A DNA stretch of 64,000 nucleotides from an uncultured Bacteroides sp. (GCA_947646015.1 CANSEY010000002.1:310001-374000); one strand, 5' to 3'. Positions 27,913 through 37,550 are shown, counted from the stretch's first letter. Notes: generated from the sequence alone by a model not told the origin. Numbers and translations: made by a program.

Positions 27913-30057
27913 TTACTCTACCAGTGCGAAGTCCAGTTGTTTCTTTTCCAGGTTGGCGCGTGCCACTTTGACGGTGATTGCGTCTCCCAGGCTGTAGATA
28001 CGGTTTTTACGACGACCGCGCAGGCAGTAGTTCTTTTCGTCGAATTCGTAGTAATCATCGTCCAGGTCACGGATAGGTATCATTCCCTCACACTTGTTTT
28101 CGTTCAGTTCCACGTACAGTCCCCATTCTGTTACGCCGGAGATTACTCCGTCATAGGTCTGTCCCAGCCGTTCGCTCATGAACTCCACCTGTTTGTATTT
28201 GATGGAAGCGCGTTCGGCATTGGCTGCAATCTGCTCCATGTTCGAGCTGTGGTCGCACAGGTCTTCGTATTTTGTTTCCGACACGCTGCGTCCTCCATCC
28301 ATATATCTGGTCACCAACCGGTGCACCATCATGTCCGGAAAACGCCGGATAGGAGAGGTGAAGTGGGTATAATAGTCGAAAGCCAGTCCGTAGTGTCCGA
28401 TGTTGTGTGTAGAGTAGCGCGCTTTCTGCATGGCCCGGATAGATACGGTTTCAATCAGGTTCTCTTCCTTCTTTCCTTGTATGTCGTCCAGCAGATGATT
28501 GATCGATTTAGATACATCCGTCTTGGTTCCGCTTGTGCGGAGTCTGTAACCAAAGCGTGCGATGAACTGAGCCAGATTGTCCAGTTTCTCCGGATCCGGA
28601 AGATCGTGGATACGGTAAGGCAGCACTTTGGGCTTTTTACCTTTGGGAGCTTTTCCTATCTTTTCCGCTACGGTACGGTTGGCAAGCAACATAAACTCTT
28701 CTACCAGCTTATTGGCGTCTTTGGATTCCTTAAAGTAGACGCTGATGGGTTTCCCTTTTTCGTCGATCTCGAATTTCACTTCGTAGCGGTCGAAGTTGAT
28801 GGCTCCTGCCGTAAAGCGCTTTTCACGCAGAGCCTTGGCTATGGTGTCGAGCATCAGTATTTCGTCTTTGAAGTCGCCTTCTTTGGTTTCGATGATTTGT
28901 TGCGCCTCTTCGTAAGTGAAGCGGCGGTCCGATTCGATGACCGTGTGTACAATGCGTGAGTCTCTCACTTCCCCTTTTTCCGTAATATCGAATATGGCAG
29001 AAAAAGCAAGTTTCTCTTCATTGGGGCGGAGCGAACAGATGAAGTTGCACAGGCGTTCGGGCAGCATCGGTATGGTGCGGTCTACCAGATAGACGGAAGT
29101 TGCACGCTTTTCGGCTTCCTTGTCGATGATGCTTCCCTCTTTCACATAGTGAGTCACATCGGCAATGTGTACGCCGACTTCCCAAAGCCCATCTTTCAGC
29201 GGGCGGATGGAAAGGGCATCGTCAAAGTCTTTGGCATCTTTCGGGTCGATGGTGAAAGTGGTTACTTTCCGGAAATCTTCGCGGCGGGCTATTTCTTCGG
29301 CGGAAATTTCCGCCGGAATCTTATCCGCGGCTTTCTCTACCGATTGCGGATAGACGTATGGCAATCCGAATTCGGCCAGGATGGCGTGCATCTCGGTAGT
29401 GTTATCTCCGGCTTTGCCGAGAATATCGAGCACCTGCCCGATCGGGTTTTTGGCTTTATCCGGCCATTCTGTTACTTTTACCACTGCTTTGTCACCGGTC
29501 TTTCCGCCCTTCAGCTTATCTTTAGGGATGAAGATGTCGTTGGCAAGCGTGCGGTTCTCCGTTACGAGGAAGGCATACGATTTCTCTACTTCCAGTGTGC
29601 CGACAAAGGTATCGTTGGCACGCTGCAATATTTCAATCACTTCCCCTTCGGCTTCGCACCCGCGGCGTTTGGCATAGAAGGCGATGCGCACTTTATCATT
29701 ATTCATCGCATGGGCGGAGTTACGCTCTGCGACGAATATCGGATCTCCGCCTCCTTCGGGGATGAAGGAGTTCTTTCCATTGCTTTTGCGCTGGAAGGTT
29801 CCGGTCATCTCTATGCCGTGATTGTTAAGCTTATATTTGTTTTTATCTACTTCGGTTATGTAGTCATCAGCCAGGAGATCGGACAGGATATCCATGCAAA
29901 GCATTTTTAGCGGATGAGTGGTTAACTTCAGTTCCGAGAAAATATATTTCAGGCTGATCACCTCATCTTGTTTGGCATGGAAGAAATCGAGAACCGCCTT
30001 CGACAGCTCTTTCTTCTTCATTCTTTTGCCGGCTTTTTTTTCTTTCTTTTTAGCCAT
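27913..30057 (-). CDS. rnr: Ribonuclease R
   Basis: 714 residues. Processive 3'-5' exoribonuclease that degrades structured RNA. A basic N-terminus (MAKKKEKKAGKR), winged-helix and cold-shock regions (about 15-230), the RNB catalytic domain with TIDPKDAKDFDDALSI (metal-binding Asp cluster, about 273-288), HYGLAFDYYTHFTSPIRRFPD, and a C-terminal S1 domain (YDGVISGVTEWGLYVELNENKCEGMI). Length is normal. Divergent from the CDF transporter gene. Confidence 0.96.
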   Translation of the reverse strand: MAKKKEKKAGKRMKKKELSKAVLDFFHAKQDEVISLKYIFSELKLTTHPLKMLCMDILSDLLADDYITEVDKNKYKLNNHGIEMTGTFQRKSNGKNSFIPEGGGDPIFVAERNSAHAMNNDKVRIAFYAKRRGCEAEGEVIEILQRANDTFVGTLEVEKSYAFLVTENRTLANDIFIPKDKLKGGKTGDKAVVKVTEWPDKAKNPIGQVLDILGKAGDNTTEMHAILAEFGLPYVYPQSVEKAADKIPAEISAEEIARREDFRKVTTFTIDPKDAKDFDDALSIRPLKDGLWEVGVHIADVTHYVKEGSIIDKEAEKRATSVYLVDRTIPMLPERLCNFICSLRPNEEKLAFSAIFDITEKGEVRDSRIVHTVIESDRRFTYEEAQQIIETKEGDFKDEILMLDTIAKALREKRFTAGAINFDRYEVKFEIDEKGKPISVYFKESKDANKLVEEFMLLANRTVAEKIGKAPKGKKPKVLPYRIHDLPDPEKLDNLAQFIARFGYRLRTSGTKTDVSKSINHLLDDIQGKKEENLIETVSIRAMQKARYSTHNIGHYGLAFDYYTHFTSPIRRFPDMMVHRLVTRYMDGGRSVSETKYEDLCDHSSNMEQIAANAERASIKYKQVEFMSERLGQTYDGVISGVTEWGLYVELNENKCEGMIPIRDLDDDYYEFDEKNYCLRGRRKNRIYSLGDAITVKVARANLEKKQLDFALVE

Positions 30058-30160
30058 AATTGGTTCGTTTTATATCAATCAGTACAAAGTAAGCGATTAA
30101 ATATTAATAATTCAAGATTTTCATGTACATTTGCCCCTCACATTATGAATAATCTAACAA

Positions 30161-31060
30161 ATGGAAAGTGAAAAGTCTTCCAGGGAGAAGGGAATTTATA
30201 AAGTAACGATCGTGGGAAGTATCGTGAACTTCCTTTTGCTCGTTTTTAAATTCTTTGCCGGAATTGCCGGGCATAGTGCGGCTATGCTGGCCGATGCTGT
30301 CCACTCACTATCCGATTTCATCACCGATATTGTTGTCATTGTCTTTGTCCGCATTGCCGGGAAACCGGAGGATAAAGGTCACGATTACGGCCATGGCAAA
30401 TACGAAACCTTGGCTACGGCCATCATCGGGTTGTTACTTCTGTGTGTCGGTTTCGGTATCTTTTGGAATGGGGCTTCGTCCATTTATACTTTTTTGCGGG
30501 GCGGACAGTTGGAGTCTCCCGGTGTAGTGGCATTGGTGGCGGCACTGGTGTCGATCGTTTCAAAGGAGATACTTTATCAGTATACAGTGATTCAGGGCAA
30601 GAAGTTGAACTCCCAGGCTGTGATAGCCAATGCCTGGCATCACCGGAGTGATGCATTGTCGTCTATCGGGACGGCCATCGGTATCGGCGGTGCCATCCTG
30701 TTGGGAGATCATTGGCGGGTGCTCGATCCGGTTGCTGCGGTGGTAGTCAGTTTCTTTATCATGAAGGTGTCTGTACGGTTGCTGATTCCGTGTGTGGACG
30801 AACTGCTTGAAAAGTCGTTGCCGGAAGATGTGGAGAAAGAGATTGAGCAGACTGTACTCTCTTTCCCGGGAGTGAGCCAGCCCCACCATTTGCGTACCCG
30901 CAGAATCGGCAATTATTATGCCATCGAATTGCATGTCCGTATGGATGGGAAGATAACTCTGGAAGAGGCACATAGTACGGCAACTGCCATTGAAAACAAG
31001 CTGAAAGAGATGTTTGGGAAAGGAACCCATGTAGGCATTCATGTGGAACCGACGAAATAA
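30161..31060 (+). CDS. Cation diffusion facilitator (zinc/iron efflux) transporter
   Basis: 299 residues, inner membrane. Six transmembrane helices (about 15-210) with the metal site in MLADAVHSLSDFITD (HxxxD) and GHDYGHGKYE, then the partner motif AWHHRSDALSS (HxxxD). The cytoplasmic C-terminal domain (about 215-299) contains the FPGVSQPHHLRTRRIGNYYAIELHV ferredoxin-like fold. A proton antiporter exporting Zn or Fe is the family role. A -7 element TACATTTG lies at 30126-30133. Confidence 0.92.
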   Translation: MESEKSSREKGIYKVTIVGSIVNFLLLVFKFFAGIAGHSAAMLADAVHSLSDFITDIVVIVFVRIAGKPEDKGHDYGHGKYETLATAIIGLLLLCVGFGIFWNGASSIYTFLRGGQLESPGVVALVAALVSIVSKEILYQYTVIQGKKLNSQAVIANAWHHRSDALSSIGTAIGIGGAILLGDHWRVLDPVAAVVVSFFIMKVSVRLLIPCVDELLEKSLPEDVEKEIEQTVLSFPGVSQPHHLRTRRIGNYYAIELHVRMDGKITLEEAHSTATAIENKLKEMFGKGTHVGIHVEPTK

Positions 31061-31081
31061 TTATCATTTGACCAGAATTTT

Positions 31082-32089
31082 ATGGAGAGTATTCTAATTA
31101 CCGGAGCGAGCGGATTTATCGGCAGTTTCATTGTTCAGGAAGCATTGAAGCGCAGATTCGGCGTCTGGGCGGGGATTCGTGCATCCAGCAGTAAGAAATA
31201 CCTGAAAGAACGTAAGATCCACTTTCTTGAATTGGACTTTGCACATCCCAATGAACTGCGGGCACAACTGTCCGGGCATAAGGGGACATATAATAAGTTC
31301 GATTATATCGTCCATTGTGCCGGCGTGACCAAATGTGCGGACAAAAGCGACTTTGACCGTGTCAATTATTTGCAGACCAAATACTTTGTCGACACGTTGC
31401 GTGAGCTCAATATGATTCCCAAGCAGTTCATCTACATCAGTACCCTGAGCGTATTCGGTCCGATACGCGAAAAGGACTATTCACCCATTAGTGAAGAAGA
31501 TACTCCGGCTCCGAATACGGCTTACGGATTAAGCAAGCTGAAAGCAGAGCTCTACATTCAGAGCATACCCGGTTTTCCGTATGTCATCTATCGTCCGACG
31601 GGGGTATACGGTCCCCGGGAAGCAGACTATTTCCTGATGGCAAAATCCATCCGGCAGCATACGGACTTCTCCGTAGGGTATAAGCGGCAAGATCTGACAT
31701 TTGTATATGTGAAAGATATTGTACAGGCCATTTTCCTGGGAATCGAGAAGGAGGTTTCCCGCCGCGCTTACTTTCTGTCTGACGGGAAGGTATATAAAAG
31801 CCGGGCTTTCTCCGACCTGATTCAAAAAGAATTGGGTGATCCGTTTGTTATTCACATCAAATGTCCGTTAATTGTGCTAAAAGTCGTATCTTTGCTCGCC
31901 GAATTTATAGCGACCCGTTCGGGAAAGAGCAGCACGCTGAATTCGGACAAATATAAAATAATGAAACAAAGGAATTGGCAATGCGACATAACTCCGGCTG
32001 TGAAAGAACTGGGATATGCTCCTGAGTACGACTTGGAAAAAGGAGTGAAAGAAACAATTGCCTGGTATAAGAATGAAGGATGGCTTTAG
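31082..32089 (+). CDS. NAD(P)-dependent epimerase/dehydratase (extended SDR)
   Basis: 335 residues. Rossmann GASGFIGS at 8-15, then the catalytic Ser and YGLSK (Tyr and Lys) near 150. It starts 22 bp after the CDF gene and overlaps the next gene by 10 bp, so it forms a coupled pair with the AUR1-like protein. Extended SDRs cover sugar-nucleotide epimerases as well as sphingolipid and steroid reductases; the neighbour points to a lipid substrate but the sequence does not decide. Confidence 0.85.
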   Translation: MESILITGASGFIGSFIVQEALKRRFGVWAGIRASSSKKYLKERKIHFLELDFAHPNELRAQLSGHKGTYNKFDYIVHCAGVTKCADKSDFDRVNYLQTKYFVDTLRELNMIPKQFIYISTLSVFGPIREKDYSPISEEDTPAPNTAYGLSKLKAELYIQSIPGFPYVIYRPTGVYGPREADYFLMAKSIRQHTDFSVGYKRQDLTFVYVKDIVQAIFLGIEKEVSRRAYFLSDGKVYKSRAFSDLIQKELGDPFVIHIKCPLIVLKVVSLLAEFIATRSGKSSTLNSDKYKIMKQRNWQCDITPAVKELGYAPEYDLEKGVKETIAWYKNEGWL

Positions 32090-33045
32090 ATTTATTTAAA
32101 CGTGTAGAAAGCCGTAAGGGCTTGTTTGCTGTTGAGAAGATAACATTGATATACAATCTGTTAACTTCTATCTTGATTTTATTCATGTTTCAACGAATGG
32201 ATCATCCGCTCCACATGTTATGGGACAGGGCGGTGATTGCTGCAATGACTTTTTTGCTGATGTATCTCTATCGGCTGGCTCCGTGTAAGTTTTCTGCTTT
32301 TGTACGTATCGCCATCCAGATGAGCCTTTTATCCTACTGGTATCCGGATACTTTCGAGTTCAACCGCGTCTTCCCCAATCTGGATCATTTGTTTGCTACG
32401 GCCGAGCAGTGGATGTTCGGCGGACAGCCTGCCGTATGGTTCTGTCATGCATTTCCGCAGATGTGGGTGAGCGAGCCGTTCAACATGGGCTATTTCGCTT
32501 ATTATCCTATGATTCTGGTTGTGACGTTGTTCTATTTCATCTATCGGTTCGACCTGTTTGAGAAGATGTCTTTTGTACTGGTCACCTGCTTTTTCATCTA
32601 CTACCTTATTTATATATTCGTTCCGGTTGCCGGCCCTCAGTTCTATTTCCCTGCCATCGGCATGGATTCGGTTTCGCAGGGCGTCTTTCCTTCCATTGGC
32701 GATTATTTCAATCACAATCAGGAGTTGCTTCCCGGTCCCGGTTATCAGCATGGATTCTTTTACAGCCTGGTGGAGGGCTCACAGCAAGTAGGAGAACGTC
32801 CGACTGCCGCTTTTCCCAGTTCGCATGTGGGCGTGTCGACTATTCTGATGATTATGGCATGGCGTGCCAGCAAGAAACTGTTTGCCTGCCTGATGCCGTT
32901 CTATCTGTTGCTTTGTGGAGCTACTGTTTACATTCAGGCACACTATCTGATTGATGCGATCGCAGGATTTGTTTCTGCTTTCGTGTTGTATGTATTGGTG
33001 ACGAAGATGTTCAAGAAGTGGTTCGCAGTGCCGATGTTCAAGTGA
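32080..33045 (+). CDS. PAP2-superfamily membrane protein, AUR1/inositolphosphotransferase-like
   Basis: 321 residues with about six or seven membrane segments. The active-site half has ERPTAAFPSSHVGVS (about 242-257) and later HYLIDAIAGF, the two His motifs of PAP2 enzymes; the AFPSSH-then-HYLIDAIAG pattern is close to AUR1-type phosphotransferases that move a phosphorylated headgroup onto ceramide or a related lipid. The N-terminal half has SEPFNMGYFAYYPMI. Bacteroides make sphingolipids, so a headgroup transferase is attractive, but a phosphatase acting on undecaprenyl or other lipid phosphates is possible. Translationally coupled to the preceding SDR. Confidence 0.78.
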   Translation: MALDLFKRVESRKGLFAVEKITLIYNLLTSILILFMFQRMDHPLHMLWDRAVIAAMTFLLMYLYRLAPCKFSAFVRIAIQMSLLSYWYPDTFEFNRVFPNLDHLFATAEQWMFGGQPAVWFCHAFPQMWVSEPFNMGYFAYYPMILVVTLFYFIYRFDLFEKMSFVLVTCFFIYYLIYIFVPVAGPQFYFPAIGMDSVSQGVFPSIGDYFNHNQELLPGPGYQHGFFYSLVEGSQQVGERPTAAFPSSHVGVSTILMIMAWRASKKLFACLMPFYLLLCGATVYIQAHYLIDAIAGFVSAFVLYVLVTKMFKKWFAVPMFK

Positions 33046-33055
33046 TGGGGTGGAC

Positions 33056-33213
33056 TTACCACAGAGTAACACAGAGTCTCACAGAGAATAAATAAACTTT
33101 ATTAAAATAAAGTTCGTACACATATACTAAAATAAATCTACATAAACTCTAATATCAACTATCGATTTGTCCACTCTACTCTGTGGAACTCCGTGTTACT
33201 CTGTGGTGAGTCC
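33056..33213. repeat. Inverted repeat (CTCTGTGTTACTCTGTGGTG type) overlapping the dus 3' end
   Basis: Left arm from about 33056 to 33087 (CCACAGAGTAACACAGAG), right arm about 33176-33213 (CTCCGTGTTACTCTGTGGTG), with an AT-rich interior. It lies between convergent genes. The right arm supplies the stop and last residues (GLTTE) of the dus gene. Same family as the repeat at 20429-20524. Confidence 0.75.
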
Positions 33214-34170
33214 GTCGAATATCCGGAAGAGTTCTTCTACCGATTCGGTGCGTAGCATGGCAATGCGTGTCTCACGGAAATTGGGGATTCCTTTAAATAG
33301 GGGAGTTGCTGCCAGATGACGGCGGATATGGATGATCCCTCTGCGTTCGTCCAGTCGGGCTACACTGTTCAGCACCTCTTCGCGCAACACATCGAGATAC
33401 CACTCGAATGATTCCCGCGGAAGTTCTTCTCCGGTTTCCAGATAATGCTTCACTTCGCGGAATATCCAGGGACGGCCGATACTGCCGCGTCCTATCATAA
33501 TCGCATCTACACCATATCGCTCAAAGCACTCTTTGGCACCAGCGGCCGTAGTCACATCACCGTTTCCTATAATAGGTATGTGCATACGTGGGTTATTCTT
33601 GACTTCTCCTATCAGGGTCCAGTCTGCCTCGCCTGTATACATCTGCGCACGGGTACGTCCGTGAATGGCCAGTGCCGCAATGCCGCAATCCTGCAGTTGC
33701 TCTGCCAGGTCCACTATTATTTTATGATCGGCATCCCATCCCAGTCGGGTTTTCACGGTGACAGGTATTTTGACTGCATCTACCACGGCACGGGTTATTT
33801 CCAGCATCTTGGGGATATTCTGCAACATGCCGGCTCCGGCCCCTTTCCCTGCTACTTTCTTTACCGGGCAACCAAAGTTGATATCCAATATATCCGGTTG
33901 TGCTTCTTCTACAATCCGGGCGGCACCCACCATGGCTTCCGTGTCTTTACCGTATATTTGAATGGCGACGGGGCGTTCTTCATCGCAGATGGTCAGTTTT
34001 TGAGTGGTTTTATTGACGGAACGTATCAGAGCATCACTCGAGACGAACTCGGTGTATACCATATCGGCTCCAAACTTTTTGCACATCAGGCGAAAAGCGG
34101 GGTCAGTGACATCCTCCATCGGAGCCAGAAATACAGGGCGTTCGCCCAGGTCTATGTGGCCTATTTTCAT
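33196..34170 (-). CDS. dusB: tRNA-dihydrouridine synthase (DusB-type)
   Basis: 324 residues. FMN enzyme reducing uridines in tRNA D-loops. TIM barrel with LAPMEDVTDPAFR at the start, GADMVYTEFVSSDAL, NFGCPVKKV carrying the catalytic Cys, VKTRLGW, AIHGRTRAQMYTG and the FMN phosphate site GRGSIGRPWIFRE. The C-terminal helical RNA-binding domain is present. The last five residues and stop come from an intergenic repeat. A -7 element TACTTTTG (34203-34210, minus strand) lies upstream. Confidence 0.94.
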   Translation of the reverse strand: MKIGHIDLGERPVFLAPMEDVTDPAFRLMCKKFGADMVYTEFVSSDALIRSVNKTTQKLTICDEERPVAIQIYGKDTEAMVGAARIVEEAQPDILDINFGCPVKKVAGKGAGAGMLQNIPKMLEITRAVVDAVKIPVTVKTRLGWDADHKIIVDLAEQLQDCGIAALAIHGRTRAQMYTGEADWTLIGEVKNNPRMHIPIIGNGDVTTAAGAKECFERYGVDAIMIGRGSIGRPWIFREVKHYLETGEELPRESFEWYLDVLREEVLNSVARLDERRGIIHIRRHLAATPLFKGIPNFRETRIAMLRTESVEELFRIFDGLTTE

Positions 34171-34223
34171 CTTTTTACGATTTTCTATTCATTATTTGGC
34201 TGCAAAAGTACGGAAAAAACCCC

Positions 34224-34231
34224 TACCTTTG
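34224..34231 (+). promoter_or_regulatory. -7 element of the DUF2059 gene
   Basis: TACCTTTG, 33 bp before the chosen ATG. The nearest TTTG (34195-34198) is 25 bp away, longer than usual. The divergent dus -7 element lies 13 bp to the left, so the two promoters overlap. Confidence 0.5.
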
Positions 34232-34264
34232 CACCTCATTCATTTATTTAACTGGATAGAAATT

Positions 34265-34723
34265 ATGAAAAAAAGACTATTTTCCATTGCTCTGTGCCTG
34301 ACTTTTATCTTGTCTGCCACTTCCGTCTCGGCCCAGGATGCTGCCTACAGAGAGGCATTAAGCAAGATGCTTGAGGCTTCGGGTGCCATGACTACAGTGA
34401 AGTCGATGGTTCCGCAAATGATCGGGATGATGAAACATACTTATTCGAATGTTCCGGATGAATTCTGGAAGAACTTCGAGGAGCAATTATCGGAGAAAGC
34501 AAACACCCAGTTTCTGGATATATACGTGTCTATCTATCACAGATACCTGACGATAAGCGACCTGAAGAAGATCACTGCATTTTATGAATCGCCGGTAGGC
34601 AAGAAGCTGGCCGAGTCCACTCCTGTGATGACTGCGGAAGCCATGGAAGCGGGCCAACAGATCGGTATGGGAATTGCCAAGGAGATAATGGCAAACCTCA
34701 AAGAAAAAGGATATGTTCAGTAA
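34265..34723 (+). CDS. DUF2059 secreted protein
   Basis: 152 residues. Signal peptide MKKRLFSIALCLTFILSATSVSAQ (cleavage after about 23). The rest is helical, with the DUF2059 pattern YLTISDLKKITAFYESPVGKKLAESTPVM near residues 98-126. Periplasmic, unknown function. The start was set at MKKRL because a signal peptide begins there and the -7 element lies upstream of it; the longer frame runs into the dus gene. The U32 gene follows 34 bp on. Confidence 0.85.
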   Translation: MKKRLFSIALCLTFILSATSVSAQDAAYREALSKMLEASGAMTTVKSMVPQMIGMMKHTYSNVPDEFWKNFEEQLSEKANTQFLDIYVSIYHRYLTISDLKKITAFYESPVGKKLAESTPVMTAEAMEAGQQIGMGIAKEIMANLKEKGYVQ

Positions 34724-34757
34724 GTAGTTACGACTCCGTAACTTATAATTTGTGACT

Positions 34758-36026
34758 ATGTATAAGATAAACGATTTTGAAATAATGGCTCCGGTTGGCT
34801 CACGCGAATCGCTCGCGGCAGCTATTCAGGCAGGAGCCGATTCTATTTATTTTGGTATTGAGAACCTGAACATGCGTGCACGTTCGGCCAATACATTTAC
34901 CATCGAAGATTTACGCGAGATAGCCCGAACCTGTGATGAACATGGAATGAAGAGTTATCTGACAGTGAATACCATCATTTACGATAAGGATATCGAATTG
35001 ATGCGTACCATTGTCGATGCGGCCAAGGAAGCGGGCATTTCGGCCGTGATTGCGGCTGACGTGGCAGTGATGAGCTATGCCAACAAGATTGGGCAGGAAG
35101 TACATCTGTCTACTCAATTGAATATTTCGAATGCGGAAGCCCTGAAGTTCTATGCGCAATTTGCCGATGTAGTGGTGTTGGCTCGTGAACTGAATCTGGA
35201 GCAGGTGGCGGAGATCTACCGGCAGATTCAGGAAGAGCATATCTGCGGTCCGAGTGGTGAGCTCATTCGTATCGAGATGTTCTGCCACGGTGCGCTTTGC
35301 ATGGCTGTTTCGGGTAAATGCTATCTGTCATTGCACGAGATGAATCATTCGGCCAACCGGGGAGCTTGCATGCAAATCTGTCGCCGTGCTTACACCGTCC
35401 GTGACAAAGATACCGATGTAGAGCTTGAGGTTGACAATCAGTATATCATGTCGCCGAAAGACTTGAAGACCATTCACTTCATGAACAAAATGATAGATGC
35501 CGGGGTACGTGTGTTCAAGATTGAGGGTCGAGCCCGCGGTCCCGAATACGTACGTACTGTCGTCGAATGTTATAAGCAGGCCATCCGGGCATATCTGGAT
35601 GATTCGTTTACCGACGAGAAGATTGCGGCATGGGATGAACGTCTGAAGACTGTATTCAACCGGGGATTCTGGGATGGCTATTATTTGGGACAGCGTTTGG
35701 GCGAATGGACCAAGAACTACGGGTCGGCAGCCACTGAGCGTAAGATATATGTGGGTAAAGGCATCAAATACTTCTCTAACATTGGTGTGGCCGAATTCTT
35801 GGTTGAAGCGGCAGAGGTAAGTGTGGGTGATAAACTGTTGATTACCGGACCTACTACCGGAGCTGTGTTTGCTACGCTTGACGAAGCTCGTGTAGAGCTG
35901 AAACCGGTGGAGACTGTGAAAAAGGGAGAACACTTCTCAATGAAACTGGATAAGATACGTCCGAGTGATAAGTTATATAAATTGGTTTCGACCGAAGAAC
36001 TGAAAAAATTTAAAGGGCTTGAATAA
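34758..36026 (+). CDS. Peptidase U32-family protein (TrhP/YegQ-like)
   Basis: 422 residues. TIM-barrel-like N-terminus MAPVGSRESLAAAIQAGADSIYFG, with the family Cys set in MFCHGALCMAVSGKCYLS and GACMQICRRAY (four to five Cys, probably an iron-sulfur site), then MSPKDLKTIHFMNKMIDAGVRVFKIEGRARGPEYV. The C-terminal beta domain is present. E. coli relatives (TrhP) hydroxylate U34 of tRNA; U32 names once implied collagenase. The start is the ATG giving MYKIN; a GTG two codons upstream is less likely. It is the first of a tight U32-thioesterase-dprA group. Confidence 0.9.
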   Translation: MYKINDFEIMAPVGSRESLAAAIQAGADSIYFGIENLNMRARSANTFTIEDLREIARTCDEHGMKSYLTVNTIIYDKDIELMRTIVDAAKEAGISAVIAADVAVMSYANKIGQEVHLSTQLNISNAEALKFYAQFADVVVLARELNLEQVAEIYRQIQEEHICGPSGELIRIEMFCHGALCMAVSGKCYLSLHEMNHSANRGACMQICRRAYTVRDKDTDVELEVDNQYIMSPKDLKTIHFMNKMIDAGVRVFKIEGRARGPEYVRTVVECYKQAIRAYLDDSFTDEKIAAWDERLKTVFNRGFWDGYYLGQRLGEWTKNYGSAATERKIYVGKGIKYFSNIGVAEFLVEAAEVSVGDKLLITGPTTGAVFATLDEARVELKPVETVKKGEHFSMKLDKIRPSDKLYKLVSTEELKKFKGLE

Positions 36027-36027
36027 A

Positions 36028-36432
36028 ATGGAAAAGTATATCTATGAACTTACTTTAAAGGTACGCGACTATGAGTGCGACCTGCAAGGCATTGTGAATA
36101 ATGCGAATTACCAACATTATCTGGAGCATACCCGTCACGAGTTTCTTTCATCGGTAGGCGTAAGCTTTGCAAAACTGCATGAAGAGGGAGTCGATCCGGT
36201 GGTAGCCCGCATCAATATGGCTTTCAAAACCCCGTTGAAGAGTGGCGATGAATTCGTTTCCAAATTGTATATGAAGAAAGAAGGCATCAAATATGTATTC
36301 TATCAGGATATCTTTCGGAAAAGCGATGATAAAGTAGTCGTTAAGTCGACCGTAGAGACCGTATGTGTCGTTAATGGACGCTTGAGCGACAGTGAGTTAT
36401 TCGATCAGATCTTCGCACCCTATCTGCAATGA
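36028..36432 (+). CDS. Hotdog-fold acyl-CoA thioesterase (4HBT/YbgC-like)
   Basis: 134 residues, one hotdog domain. The family segment VRDYECDLQGIVNNANYQHYLEHTRHEFL contains the catalytic Asp and the helix that follows. The ATG is 2 bp from the U32 stop; the end overlaps dprA by 4 bp (ATGA). Thioester substrate unknown. Confidence 0.9.
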   Translation: MEKYIYELTLKVRDYECDLQGIVNNANYQHYLEHTRHEFLSSVGVSFAKLHEEGVDPVVARINMAFKTPLKSGDEFVSKLYMKKEGIKYVFYQDIFRKSDDKVVVKSTVETVCVVNGRLSDSELFDQIFAPYLQ

Positions 36433-37550
36433 GTACGGACGAAGAGCGGATATACAGCATTGCTCTGACACAAATACCGGGTGTGGGGCACATAGGTGCC
36501 AAGCGCCTGGTAGACGGTATGGGAAGTGCTACCGATGTATTTCGCTACCGTACCGAGCTGCCCGACCGTTTGCCCGGAGTGAATCGGGCGGTAGTCGCGG
36601 CATTAGACTCCCCGCAGGCCTTGAAACGTGCCGAGCAAGAATATGAGTTTGCCCGGAATAACCGCATCTCTTGTTTTACACTGGCAGATGAAGATTATCC
36701 TTCCCGCTTACGGGAGTGTGACGATGCTCCTGTCGTGCTGTTCTTTAAAGGGAAGGCCAATCTCAATGCCTTACACATTATTAATATGGTGGGGACCCGT
36801 AATGCGACAGACTACGGGAAGCACATTTGTGTCAGCTTCCTGCAAGAGTTGCAGATGCTGTGTCCGGATGTGCTTGTAGTCAGTGGATTGGCTTATGGAA
36901 TCGATATCAATGCCCACCGCTCAGCACTGTCTGTCGAACTTCCTACTGTGGGGGTATTGGCTCACGGGCTGGATCGCATCTATCCGTCCCTTCACCGTAA
37001 GACAGCTATCGACATGCTTCGGCAAGGCGGATTGCTGACAGAATTTCTTTCCGGAACGAATCCGGATAAACACAACTTCATAAGTCGGAATCGCATTGTT
37101 GCCGGTATAAGTGATGCTACTATTGTGGTGGAGTCTGCCGCTAAAGGCGGTTCGCTGATTACAGCGGATATTGCCGGAAGCTATCATCGAGATTGTTTTG
37201 CTTTTCCCGGGCGGGTCACGGACGAATATTCAAAGGGATGCAACCAGTTGATACAAGATAACAAAGCTGTTTTGCTGGAGTCTGCATCGGACTTTGTGAA
37301 AGCAATGGGCTGGGACAGCGATTTGAAAAGTGTCAAGCCGGAAACCGTACAGCGAAACCTCTTTCCGGATCTGTCTGCCGAGGAACTGAGAATTGTCGAT
37401 ATTCTCGGAAAGCTGGGCGATCTGCAAATAAACGCATTGATGGTTCAGGCCGATATTCCCATTAATAAGATCAGTGCTATTCTGTTTGAACTTGAAATGA
37501 AAGGCGTTATTCGGGTTCTGGCAGGAGGAGTTTACCAGTTACTCAGATAA
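36429..37550 (+). CDS. dprA: DNA-processing protein DprA
   Basis: 373 residues. DprA loads RecA onto incoming single-stranded DNA in transformation. N-terminal helix-hairpin-helix (IPGVGHIGAKRLV, about 16-28), Rossmann-like core with GTRNATDYG, SGLAYGIDINAHR, GLDRIYP, FISRNRIVAGIS and GGSLITA, and a C-terminal winged-helix domain (about 315-370: LRIVDILGKLGDLQINALM). It overlaps the thioesterase gene by 4 bp. No other competence gene is in the window. Confidence 0.95.
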   Translation: MSTDEERIYSIALTQIPGVGHIGAKRLVDGMGSATDVFRYRTELPDRLPGVNRAVVAALDSPQALKRAEQEYEFARNNRISCFTLADEDYPSRLRECDDAPVVLFFKGKANLNALHIINMVGTRNATDYGKHICVSFLQELQMLCPDVLVVSGLAYGIDINAHRSALSVELPTVGVLAHGLDRIYPSLHRKTAIDMLRQGGLLTEFLSGTNPDKHNFISRNRIVAGISDATIVVESAAKGGSLITADIAGSYHRDCFAFPGRVTDEYSKGCNQLIQDNKAVLLESASDFVKAMGWDSDLKSVKPETVQRNLFPDLSAEELRIVDILGKLGDLQINALMVQADIPINKISAILFELEMKGVIRVLAGGVYQLLR

